A stretch of DNA of 15,368 bases from Bacteroidaceae bacterium (GTDB taxonomy: Bacteria > Bacteroidota > Bacteroidia > Bacteroidales > Bacteroidaceae). The DNA lies in contig JAFYMV010000109.1 in the NCBI GenBank assembly GCA_017548225.1, forward strand, positions 1 to 15,368, written 5' to 3'. The position numbers and the translations under genes are program-made. The notes beneath the pieces are model-generated. The model saw only the letters and a list, made by a program, of their open reading frames with translations. It was not told where the DNA came from and ran no database searches. Shown here one piece after another: positions 6,153 through 15,157 of the stretch. Each line of letters begins with the position of its first letter. Within the stretch, counting starts at the first letter, position 1.

Positions 6153-9100
6153 TTATTTTACAATTACTTTATTACCATTTACCATATACATGCCTGCAGG
6201 CAAGCTGATGATGCTCTTTCCCTTCTCCACAATAGTCTGTTGCACCAGTTGGCCGGTAGCAGCATAGATACGAACTACGGTCTCAACTCCACACTCTATC
6301 GCTACACCTTCCTCTACACCATATGCCTGGAAAGATACAGCATAAGCATCGTCAATATCCGATGTCACTCGCATCTGCACATTTACATCAGCAGCACGAT
6401 GCTCAGCACCATCTACCGTTGCAAACAAGCCATCAGTAAGGACAATCTCTGCATCGGAACCCAACTTGTCGGTGGTGGTCAATACGAGATTGAGCAGTTC
6501 GCCCTCATTGCCTCTGAATGTAGCATTGTTCATAGCGTAAGCTACCACACGCACAGAGCCATCGCTCAAAGTGTTCCATGCCACAGCATGAGTAGCCTTG
6601 GCACGGCCTGTGAGGGTGGCCTCAGCAAGTTCTACACCCTTAGGAAGTACAACATCCAACTGGAAGGCACTATAAGCCTCGCTATTGCTGAGCGCTACGG
6701 GGAGCACAATGTGATTGTCGTCCACGGCTGTCAGTTCCATTGCGCTGAGTTCAGGAAGTGTCATTGCACTGCGCTGTACACGACGCGCAGGAGCCATAGA
6801 CTCACCATCAGTGAGTACCAAGCGCAGCACACTCACCACATCACTCATCGTGATGGCGCCATCGCCATTCATATCGGCTACATTGGCATTAAAGTTTGCC
6901 TGCGGCTTCTCCAATACGGCATTGACCATCATCACGACATCGGCCATGGTATAATAGCCATCACCATTAACATCACCAAGCATACCTTCGCCCTCAGGAG
7001 CACCGAGAGTATTCAATATCACTGAAGATACACCTTCGACATTGTTGAAAGCGAATGAGCAAGCCACTAAATTCTTTGCCTGAGCAATCGTTGCTGTATT
7101 GCCTGAGACTATCAAGGTATCAATAGCAATCTCGTTGCCATAACGGTCATAGAGCACCAAATCGTCGAATGAGCAAGCCTTATCGGCTGTCAACGTGAGG
7201 GTATTGGTAGCCTCGAAATGTACGAACTCAGACTCACCTTCTGTCACATTAGCAGTATAGGGAAGCTCGACGTACTCACGGATGTACCATGCAGAAGGTG
7301 TATCGTGACCACCGCTCCAAGGGAAGATGCATGAGCTCATACCCGAGGTGCCACCATAATCGCCAATGTTATCGCTCGGATAACCATTATTGTGGTCGAC
7401 AGCATGAGCCGAATGGATGTAGAAGCCACCCGTTTCTATATTTTCAAAGCCAACGATGTTGAACTGACCATCGTTGAGTGTCACCAAGCGCATCACACTC
7501 TGCTCTTCCACAAAGCGGAAACCAACACCACCGACATAGCCTACAAAAAGACCTGTAGCAACATGCTTCATGTAGTAGGGATAGTAGGTCTCCGTTTCAA
7601 TGGTACCATCACCATATCTTACCGACCAAATCTCAACACTATCCACACCATCGACACCCAAGACGGGTTCGAAAACAAACTCCTGCAACGCATTGTCGGT
7701 ATCCAGATTTTCCCACCAAATAACGCGAGTTGAATCGTCACTTATAGACAGGGTCTTCTCGACAGACTGATGCTCATAGAAGCCGGGGAATGCCGATACC
7801 ACATGGTACACCTTACCTGCCTCGGGCAAACGCACAGCGTTGTCTCCGCTTGTCTCGAACTCTTCGATAGCTTTGGAGAGGGCAGCAGCCGCAGCCTCGT
7901 ACTCCTCAACAGAAGCTGAGCCGTTGAGCAGTTCCTCGGCCTCATTCATAGCCTCGCGCAGATAGCTGAGATCAGCACTGTAGTAACCTGCCTCGGGGAA
8001 TGAGTAAGGATAATATCCTGCAGCCTTGTCAAGCAACTCTACCAACGCTTCGCGACTGGGATTCTCGATGTTTCGGAGCACCATCGCACCAGGGAAAGTA
8101 TAGTTGTGGTTGTTGTTGCCCATCCTGGGGCGAGAAATCATTCTGAAGCTAAATGCATCGTATCCTCCATTGGGAAGGGTTATCTCCAAGTAATGATTCT
8201 GCGATGGAACATTGCGCCATGCCGAGTGGAAATAGGTTTCTCTATCACCATCGAAAAGGGCAGGAATACCACCACCATCCTCGTAGCCAGGGTTCAATGC
8301 ATTGTGATCAGCATTGCTGCGAACATTCTCCGCAGTGAGTTCAATCTTCGTTCCCGTGCTATCATAAACCTCCAATTCAGAAAGGCTGAAGAAGGAACGG
8401 TAGTTTCTATCATAATATACCTCGATACGGAAGGTCTCTACCTTCTCTTCAAAACGGTACATCGGAGATGAATAACCCACAGCAAAGTTCTCGTAATCCT
8501 CCTCGCTATGTATATATGTAACTGTTCCTTCAATCCATCCACTGGGGTCAGGCATGTATTCGATAGGCATTTCAGAATATACACGCTCTGCTGTCACGCC
8601 CTGATAGTATGATGCAGGAGTCTCGGGAGTATCAGTACCATCGAACACATTGTAGCTAATACTGAAGTCGTCAATAGCGAAAGTGCCATCATCAAGACGA
8701 GTAATAATTACAGGGTTAGTACTGAGATCTGCATTTCTCAAACAGAAGCAAGCGTCGTTTGCCTCGTCATCCAATAAATATGAACCATTCGTAGCGATTT
8801 CAGCTTGGTTAGGATTCGTTCCCATCGGAGTGAGCACAATACCACCATCACGATTGAGCGCTGCAACATCGTATCCGAAAAGCTTGATAATACGATATAT
8901 CTCAAATTCCTGGTCGTATACCACCTGCATCTCAAACTCATCGAAAGCAGGGAAGCCCTCATTGAGCACATCGATGCTATCGGCTTTCACCTTGTATATA
9001 CCTGACCAGTAATATGAATTCGTGATAGTAGTATCAGGAACTTCAATAGAATCTTCCACTACAACGAAAGTCATACTTGCAGTATCACTTCGCATGCCGC

Positions 9101-12100
9101 CTTCAGCGATGAATACACCTTCGAAGATATGGAAGTAATATTCACCAGGCTCGACAATGGGGGTTGACAACTCCAATGTAACCACATGTTTATCTTCACC
9201 GATAAGGATGTTGTTTACAACCGATACACGATCCATCACTCCATCATAAACAGGCAATCCATACCAAGGAATCACCGCCTCTGCAACCTCCTCATCAAAT
9301 GTCAACTCAATCTTGTCAAGACAAGTCGTTTCGGCAGGAGAGAAACTTACCAGCGAGAATGAGCCAACAACAGTGAATGTGATAGTAGTTTCAGGCAACT
9401 CATCACCATCAACACTTTGGATGGCCCCTGCAGGAATCGTGTAGACATAGGTGTCAGGAACGGTTATTTCATCATACTCCCCAGATTCCAACTTGAAATA
9501 CATATAGGCCTTGAAGGTACCGTCATATCGGTCATGGACAAAGCACTGCGTTATCACGAACTGCTCACCCGTGTTTATACCTGTAACCGTGATTCCTTCA
9601 TCCGGAAGTGTAAAGATCACCTCCTCATTGAATGTAAGAGTGAGGTAATCAACTTTTGCTACAGGAACGCTATCGGGCTCCATGCCGATAATTTCCAACG
9701 GAACATTAACCTCATAGGTCACATCAGTAAACATCACATCCTCGAAAGCGAGCTCCTCGTAAACATTGTTGTTGATGGCTACGAATTCGCCATTGCGTTT
9801 CATGCTGACAACGTTGTATCCCTCAAAAGGCTCGAATACCAATCGAATGGCATCTCCATCCTCGTATGCGCTAGAGAGGGTAAGCGAGTCATTTGCCTCG
9901 ATGATATGGTCGTTCAAAGCGCAACGGCCATAAGCACCGGCATAAGCCATCACGCTACGCTTGGGCTGCACCACTTCCTCGCCCTTCTCGATGTGATAGA
10001 TACCGAAGTCAACACAAGCATGGTTCAAACCACTGTTGGTGACTACCGCTGTCATCACATTCTCACCTTCGACGAGGTAAGAGGCAAACTCATCGTTCAT
10101 CGCCACAGCCTTATAAGTCTCAGTCCAGCCTGTAGCTTCAAAGATCTTGTGTCCGTTCAAGTACATGGTGCACTCATCGTCGTGCGACACATAGAGTACG
10201 AAGTCGCGGTTCTGCGGGATAGAATCCAAGTTGAAGGTACGACGTACCCAATAGGTAGATCTCAGAGGTTCCCAGAAGGTAGCCGTGTAGAACTTATATC
10301 TCACATTAGTGATAGGAGCCTCGGCTGAGGTCCATGAAGAGTCATCGAAGTCAGGAGTATACCAGCAGGTGTCTGGAGCGACCCCACTGTACATATCAGC
10401 TCTGAAGTACTTCACAGGCCAAGGTTCATGAGTAAACTGCCCGAAGGGGATAAGCATTTCACCCGGATGGGGCAATGCCTCAAACTCGGCAGTCAGCTCT
10501 ACGGCCTCACCTACTGTGAACTCATAAGGATTGGCATTAGAACCATTGGACCATCCTGCAAAACGGTAGCCCGCATTCGGAGTAGCAGATACAGACACCC
10601 TTGTACCCTCCTCGTAGTTGCCACCACCATCTACAGTACCATTCTCCCCAGCGAGTACCACTACATCGTACCATACCTTGGGAGCAGGAGCCTCGTAGGT
10701 CACGTCGGTAAACATTACATCCTCGAAAGCGCGCTCCTCGTAGACATTGTTATGGATGGCTACGACCTCGCCATTGCGCTTCATGCTAAGAACTCTGTAT
10801 CCCTCAAGAGGCTCGAATACCAATCGGATGGTTTCGCCATCTTCAAAGGCTCCCGACAGGGTAAGCGAATCGTTAGGTTCGATGACATGGTCCTCTAAGA
10901 TGCAGCGGCTATAAGCACCGGCATATACCATGACACTACGTTTGGGTTGTATCACCTCGGCTTCCTTTTCGACATGGTAGATACCGAAGTCGACACAAGC
11001 ATGGTTCAAACCACTGTTGGTAACAACGGCTGTTATCACGTTCTCACCATCGACGAGGTAAGAGGCAAACTCATCGTCCATTTTCACGGCCTTATAGGTC
11101 TCTGTCCAACCGGTGGTCTCAAAGATCTCATGACCGTTCAAGTACATGGTGCACTCATCGTCATGCGATACATAGAGCACGAAGGTACGATCTTGAGGGA
11201 TAGACTCCAAGTTGAAGGTACGGCGCACCCAATAGGTAGATCTCAGGGGCTCCCAAAATGTTGCCGTATAGAACTTATATCTCACATTGGTGATTGGAGC
11301 CTCGGCAGTAATCCATGAAGAGTCGTCAAAGTCGGGAGCATACCAATTGGTACCCGGAGTGACATCACTATCCATATCGGCTCTGAAGTACTTCACGGGC
11401 CAGGGCTCATGGGTGAACTGTCCGAAGGGGATAAGCATCTCACCCGGATGGGGCAATGCCTCAAACTCGGCAGTCAGCTCCACTGCTCCACGTACAGTAA
11501 ACTCATAAGGATTGGCAGTAGATCCATTTGACCATCCGGCAAAGCGGTATCCGGCATTCGGAGTAGCAGACACAGACACTCTGGTGCCCTCTTCAAAGTT
11601 GCCACCACCATCTACGATACCATTCTCGCCAGCATGTACCACGACATCGTACCATGCCTTAGGGACCTCAGGAACAACCGGAGTGATAGCCCCCATCTCG
11701 TCGGTCATGAAGAAGACACAGCCATTATCGGGATATCCCCAATAGCCCAGCTTGTCCATATATTTATTGAGATATTGAGAATTAACTCCTGTAGGTATAA
11801 TGAATCCACCAGAATGAGAACTGCCTTCAAGTGTGAATAGGTAGGATTCCTCACCCATATAGGAGTATCTCTCACCCAAACAAAGGCTCTTATCCTGACC
11901 GGCCAACTTATTCACAATCTTGAATCCTTCGATCGGATTACCCACGAAGGCCCATGCATAGGCATCTACATTGGTAGTATCTACTCCTGTCTTTGTCACA
12001 TCCAAGTAATCCAACGAAGGGTCATAGTAGAGATAGTTCTTTTGAGTTGCATGAATGGTCAGGTAATGCCAGTTGTCGCCTATCTCCTCATAGCTCTCGG

Positions 12101-14975
12101 CATACTCGATGGGGAGGCTTATCGTAAGTGCTATCCCAACGGTCTCTGACTCACTTACCATACCCTCGGGCTTTGCGGCTGCAGTGACACCGAAGGGGAA
12201 GGTTATATTGTAATCGGGGTAAACTGAGCCTAGAGCAACAACAGACTCCTGAGTATACAGTACCTGACCATTATGAGCGAACTCATAGGTAATGGTGCAG
12301 TCATCAGCAGGTTCATCATCGTCAGGCAAGCCTTTTATATCATATGTAGTGCCTACATAAGTAAACTTCCATGCGCAAGTTGAGTTAACAGAGTATCTGG
12401 CGAATCGGTAAAAACCCCCGTTACTAAGTGCATGAAGGGGATGTCCCATACCCTCAGGGTAGATGAGGAAGATACCATCGTCAGCTATATTCTCTTCGGT
12501 CTCAGTTATCTGAACGAAGTATGCATTATCAAACAATTTACCCGTTGCAACATTCTTGACTACCACTCTATCAGTAACACCCACAGTGGTTTCGGTGATA
12601 TCAAATGCCCAAAGCATAGAATGGTCGTCATAGTCAGTTTCCTTCCAAAGCAACTCATCCTCGGGTTCGTAAATTGACATGCCCATAACATAACTATAGA
12701 CACCATCAATCGTAAATACGGGCAAGCACTTGGAATCCTCGAACGCCGCAATGGCTGCTTCGACAGATTCTTTGCTGATATTGTCACCGCCTATTGCAAG
12801 AGCTAAGGCCTCATATGCCGCTGTAGCATACTGACCTATAGCAGGCACAGCAGCATGGTTGTTTGCATGGGCAGCTAACAACTGTTCAGCCTGAGCGATA
12901 AGCACTTTCATCTCTGCAGTCTCTGGATCAGCGAGAGCAGCTAAAGCTTCGGTTGCATCAAAGTCACCAGCCTCAGCAATCAGCACGGCATTACCGCCAT
13001 CAATGGTTCCCCAGCTGTCAATTGTCATCTGATTATCTCCACCGATATTGATGTTAGCATCGGCAACATCCCTGAAACGCACCATTACACGGCCTCCTTC
13101 TATGCTAGAAGCATCGACAAACTCAATGGCATCTCCTATGCCAGTTGCCAAAGTACGGTCACTCTTGACAAACTTCTTTGCACTCACGCTATAGAGGTAA
13201 AAATCGACAGCATTCAACGAAAGTATGGCAAACTGCTGACGAGCATCCTCTGCATCAATATAATATTCTTCAACACCCGTAGTCGAAAAATAGGTTCCTT
13301 CAGTATTAACAGCCCATGCACCACGTGCAGTTGTAGCAATGGTATAATATTTAGTGGGGTCGGCATCTTCCAAACGACTAATGACATTCCCAAACTCATC
13401 GGGTTCTTCATCTGAGGGTGCTGAGAGCATAGCTAAGGCCTCGGATGCATCAAAGTCGCCAGCCTCAGCAATCAGCACAGCATTACCGGCATCAAGAGTA
13501 TTCCAATTATTGATTTCCACACAACGAGAGACATCAGAAACATTGATGATATGATTTTCATCAAAGCGTACCATCACACGTCCAACCTCCATACTCGAAG
13601 CATCAATGAATTCAATCGCGTCACCTACACCTGCAACCAGAGAGCCATCTTTCTTGACAAACTTCTGTGCACTCACGCTGTAAAGGTAGAAATCGACAGC
13701 ATTCAACGAAAGGATGGCAAACTGCTGACGGGCATCAGTCGCATCGACATCGAACCCTTCGGCTCTTGTGCATGTAAACCATCTTCCTGCATCATCCACA
13801 GTCCATGCACCACGCCCCATCATCGTAGTAATGGTATAGCATTTGGTGGGGTCGGCATCAGCCAAAGTGGTAATATGCACACCAAGGATATCCTCCTCTT
13901 CGTTTGGAGTATCGGGATTGGCAGGTGTCTGGTCAGCAAGGCTCACTGCCATATTGGTTATCATCTCAGCTGGGAATGAGTATTCCTGGTTCTTACGAGA
14001 AATCATCCTAAAACTGAATGTATCGTAGCCTCCATTCGGGAGGGTAATCTCAAGGTAGTGAGCGCCACCATCAGAAGAGGAGGCAATCCAAGTCGAATGG
14101 AAGTAGGTAGTAACATCATCATCGAAAAGAGCGGGGATACCACCACCATCGGTATTGCCGGGATTCAAAGCATTGTGATCGGCATTTGAGGTTACATTAG
14201 CCTCTGTCAACTCTATTTCCCGTCCATCAGCATCATAGACTGCCAGTTCGGAAAGCGCAAAGAAATTACGTCCCTGTTTATTGCGATTTACAGTAATGCG
14301 GAAGGACTCTACTGTACCTCTGGCATGATAGGTGGGAGAGGTGTAGGCTACCAACGTATGATTCTCATCATACCACTCGGCGCCCTCAATCCAACCATTC
14401 TCGCCCTCCGGGATTTCAAATGTAGTATGCACTAACATCTCATCCGACTCTTCCTCTTCTGGAGTCTCAGGAACGCCAGGCACATCGCCGTATAATTCTA
14501 CAACGAAAACCGAGCCCGCATCACTAGCTGCGTATAAGGCGTAAGCATCATTGTGCGTAAACTCATTCCAGCAATTGACAACACTGCCACTTCCCTTGAG
14601 GCCGATGCACAAGCCTGTTGTGCCGTCACCATAGGGAGTTACCCCAATGGTCCATGCCACGCCGTCATCCGTCCATGAGGTTGGACTTGCCACCATCTTC
14701 GTAGTGGCAGCATTGTGAATGTAGCAGGCTTCTGTGGTTCCTGTAAAATAGAATAGCGATGCATCAGTAATCTCATCAGCATCCTTGAGGCCTACATTAT
14801 CGCCGGCATAGTACAAATACCTGCCCGAAGTGGAGCGCGTGTTACTAATGGTGTAGTACACGGGATTCTCCAGATTCGTTGTCATCTGAGGCAGATCCGT
14901 AGGAGCCGCCTTCACCTCAACACAACACAGTAGCGTAGCCACCATGAGTACAAAAAGTTTTGCGTGTTTCATCAT
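6153..14975 (-). CDS. Giant secreted modular glycan-binding/adhesin-like protein with dockerin, cohesin-like domain and T9SS-type tail
   Basis: A 2940-residue predicted surface protein with a signal peptide (residues 1-23, cleavage near VKA|A). Modules in order: ricin-like segment about 38-162; discoidin (F5/8 type C)-like 195-346; two tandem homologous ricin-like domains 364-518 and 528-683; helical FIVAR-like 685-750; ricin-like 752-880; a domain with GQVLYTQ, then another ricin-like segment (YLTIHATQKNYLYY) to about 1095; two 323-residue units 1106-1428 and 1433-1755, each an InlB-type repeat, a beta-galactosidase-type jelly roll (STYWVRRTFNLESIP; DDECTMYLNG) and a tail module; two Ig-like (SbsA/Big_5-like) domains 1759-1975; a beta-rich domain 1985-2133; second discoidin-like 2147-2300; FIVAR-like 2303-2376; ricin-like 2384-2570; type I dockerin 2667-2721 with calcium loops D2668/N2670/D2672/D2679 and D2701/N2703/D2705/D2712; cohesin-like 2741-2870; T9SS type A-like tail ending LPAGMYMVNGNKVIVK. 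I see no hydrolase or protease motif. Glycan binding is inferred from module types. The start could be either of two adjacent ATGs (14975 or 14972). Confidence 0.88.
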   Translation of the reverse strand: MMKHAKLFVLMVATLLCCVEVKAAPTDLPQMTTNLENPVYYTISNTRSTSGRYLYYAGDNVGLKDADEITDASLFYFTGTTEACYIHNAATTKMVASPTSWTDDGVAWTIGVTPYGDGTTGLCIGLKGSGSVVNCWNEFTHNDAYALYAASDAGSVFVVELYGDVPGVPETPEEEESDEMLVHTTFEIPEGENGWIEGAEWYDENHTLVAYTSPTYHARGTVESFRITVNRNKQGRNFFALSELAVYDADGREIELTEANVTSNADHNALNPGNTDGGGIPALFDDDVTTYFHSTWIASSSDGGAHYLEITLPNGGYDTFSFRMISRKNQEYSFPAEMITNMAVSLADQTPANPDTPNEEEDILGVHITTLADADPTKCYTITTMMGRGAWTVDDAGRWFTCTRAEGFDVDATDARQQFAILSLNAVDFYLYSVSAQKFVKKDGSLVAGVGDAIEFIDASSMEVGRVMVRFDENHIINVSDVSRCVEINNWNTLDAGNAVLIAEAGDFDASEALAMLSAPSDEEPDEFGNVISRLEDADPTKYYTIATTARGAWAVNTEGTYFSTTGVEEYYIDAEDARQQFAILSLNAVDFYLYSVSAKKFVKSDRTLATGIGDAIEFVDASSIEGGRVMVRFRDVADANINIGGDNQMTIDSWGTIDGGNAVLIAEAGDFDATEALAALADPETAEMKVLIAQAEQLLAAHANNHAAVPAIGQYATAAYEALALAIGGDNISKESVEAAIAAFEDSKCLPVFTIDGVYSYVMGMSIYEPEDELLWKETDYDDHSMLWAFDITETTVGVTDRVVVKNVATGKLFDNAYFVQITETEENIADDGIFLIYPEGMGHPLHALSNGGFYRFARYSVNSTCAWKFTYVGTTYDIKGLPDDDEPADDCTITYEFAHNGQVLYTQESVVALGSVYPDYNITFPFGVTAAAKPEGMVSESETVGIALTISLPIEYAESYEEIGDNWHYLTIHATQKNYLYYDPSLDYLDVTKTGVDTTNVDAYAWAFVGNPIEGFKIVNKLAGQDKSLCLGERYSYMGEESYLFTLEGSSHSGGFIIPTGVNSQYLNKYMDKLGYWGYPDNGCVFFMTDEMGAITPVVPEVPKAWYDVVVHAGENGIVDGGGNFEEGTRVSVSATPNAGYRFAGWSNGSTANPYEFTVRGAVELTAEFEALPHPGEMLIPFGQFTHEPWPVKYFRADMDSDVTPGTNWYAPDFDDSSWITAEAPITNVRYKFYTATFWEPLRSTYWVRRTFNLESIPQDRTFVLYVSHDDECTMYLNGHEIFETTGWTETYKAVKMDDEFASYLVDGENVITAVVTNSGLNHACVDFGIYHVEKEAEVIQPKRSVMVYAGAYSRCILEDHVIEPNDSLTLSGAFEDGETIRLVFEPLEGYRVLSMKRNGEVVAIHNNVYEERAFEDVMFTDVTYEAPAPKVWYDVVVLAGENGTVDGGGNYEEGTRVSVSATPNAGYRFAGWSNGSNANPYEFTVGEAVELTAEFEALPHPGEMLIPFGQFTHEPWPVKYFRADMYSGVAPDTCWYTPDFDDSSWTSAEAPITNVRYKFYTATFWEPLRSTYWVRRTFNLDSIPQNRDFVLYVSHDDECTMYLNGHKIFEATGWTETYKAVAMNDEFASYLVEGENVMTAVVTNSGLNHACVDFGIYHIEKGEEVVQPKRSVMAYAGAYGRCALNDHIIEANDSLTLSSAYEDGDAIRLVFEPFEGYNVVSMKRNGEFVAINNNVYEELAFEDVMFTDVTYEVNVPLEIIGMEPDSVPVAKVDYLTLTFNEEVIFTLPDEGITVTGINTGEQFVITQCFVHDRYDGTFKAYMYFKLESGEYDEITVPDTYVYTIPAGAIQSVDGDELPETTITFTVVGSFSLVSFSPAETTCLDKIELTFDEEVAEAVIPWYGLPVYDGVMDRVSVVNNILIGEDKHVVTLELSTPIVEPGEYYFHIFEGVFIAEGGMRSDTASMTFVVVEDSIEVPDTTITNSYYWSGIYKVKADSIDVLNEGFPAFDEFEMQVVYDQEFEIYRIIKLFGYDVAALNRDGGIVLTPMGTNPNQAEIATNGSYLLDDEANDACFCLRNADLSTNPVIITRLDDGTFAIDDFSISYNVFDGTDTPETPASYYQGVTAERVYSEMPIEYMPDPSGWIEGTVTYIHSEEDYENFAVGYSSPMYRFEEKVETFRIEVYYDRNYRSFFSLSELEVYDSTGTKIELTAENVRSNADHNALNPGYEDGGGIPALFDGDRETYFHSAWRNVPSQNHYLEITLPNGGYDAFSFRMISRPRMGNNNHNYTFPGAMVLRNIENPSREALVELLDKAAGYYPYSFPEAGYYSADLSYLREAMNEAEELLNGSASVEEYEAAAAALSKAIEEFETSGDNAVRLPEAGKVYHVVSAFPGFYEHQSVEKTLSISDDSTRVIWWENLDTDNALQEFVFEPVLGVDGVDSVEIWSVRYGDGTIETETYYPYYMKHVATGLFVGYVGGVGFRFVEEQSVMRLVTLNDGQFNIVGFENIETGGFYIHSAHAVDHNNGYPSDNIGDYGGTSGMSSCIFPWSGGHDTPSAWYIREYVELPYTANVTEGESEFVHFEATNTLTLTADKACSFDDLVLYDRYGNEIAIDTLIVSGNTATIAQAKNLVACSFAFNNVEGVSSVILNTLGAPEGEGMLGDVNGDGYYTMADVVMMVNAVLEKPQANFNANVADMNGDGAITMSDVVSVLRLVLTDGESMAPARRVQRSAMTLPELSAMELTAVDDNHIVLPVALSNSEAYSAFQLDVVLPKGVELAEATLTGRAKATHAVAWNTLSDGSVRVVAYAMNNATFRGNEGELLNLVLTTTDKLGSDAEIVLTDGLFATVDGAEHRAADVNVQMRVTSDIDDAYAVSFQAYGVEEGVAIECGVETVVRIYAATGQLVQQTIVEKGKSIISLPAGMYMVNGNKVIVK
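9711..10679 (-). repeat. Second copy of 969-bp direct repeat (residues 1433-1755 of the giant protein)
   Basis: This copy encodes the C-terminal 323-residue unit: InlB-type repeat (starting KVWYDVVVLAGENG), beta-galactosidase-type jelly roll and tail module. By hand alignment it differs from the other copy at about 44 of 323 residues with no gap, so they are about 86% identical. The changes are denser in the last 80 residues than in the middle. The copies are separated by 12 bp. Confidence 0.93.
10692..11660 (-). repeat. First copy of 969-bp direct repeat (residues 1106-1428 of the giant protein)
   Basis: This copy starts KAWYDVVVHAGENG and ends FTDVTYE. Its tail module (MKRNGEVVAIHNNVYEE) is closer to the related module in the downstream 479-residue protein than the second copy's tail is (MKRNGEFVAINNNVYEE). 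The shared length and absence of gaps point to one in-frame tandem duplication. Confidence 0.93.
12927..13394 (-). repeat. Second copy of tandem ricin-like domain repeat (residues 528-683 of the giant protein)
   Basis: The domain begins FGNVISRLEDADPTKYYTI. It shares long identical stretches with the copy just upstream in reading order: ARQQFAILSLNAVDFYLYSV is identical, as is GNAVLIAEAGDFDA. Divergence outside these stretches is greater than for the 969-bp units, so this duplication appears older or less constrained. Confidence 0.85.
13422..13886 (-). repeat. First copy of tandem ricin-like domain repeat (residues 364-518 of the giant protein)
   Basis: The domain begins LGVHITTLADADPTKCYTI and ends near ALAMLSAP. 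It is homologous along its whole length to the next copy. The linker between them (SDEEPDE) is acidic and short. Confidence 0.85.
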
Positions 14976-15109
14976 TGTTAAACTTATTAGTAAATAAAAA
15001 GATAGGTTGTCATCTCTCTGTTGCCTGTAAGTTCCCCAGATTCGGCATTATATACCTCTATATATAAGAAAAGCGTGAGAACCTGTACCTGTTGCCCGTC
15101 ACACTCTTT

Positions 15110-15157
15110 GAGGCCTTCGCATTGCCCTGTTCGTCGAAACGAGCAACGCGAAGCCTC
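15110..15157. repeat. 48-bp imperfect hairpin
   Basis: Arms pair as GAGGC/GCCTC (15110-15114 with 15153-15157), TTCGC/GCGAA (15116-15120 with 15148-15152), TTGC/GCAA (15122-15125 with 15143-15146) and TCGT/ACGA (15131-15134 with 15139-15142) around a CGAA loop, 18 pairs in total. A competing pairing uses GCGTGAG (15073-15079) with CTCACGC (15155-15161), which shares three bases with the outer stem. On the minus strand that alternative is followed by TTTTCTT. It could be a leader structure or a dispersed palindromic element. Confidence 0.7.

Noticed and set aside
6240..7025. 261-codon plus-strand open frame opposite the dockerin/cohesin end
   Set aside because: Composition is rich in His, Ile and Ser with no domain. 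The minus strand encodes textbook dockerin loops here.
9417..10328. 303-codon plus-strand open frame opposite the giant gene
   Set aside because: It lies wholly antisense to well-supported domains, has no recognisable motif, and a related frame reappears opposite the other repeat copy, as expected from the duplication.
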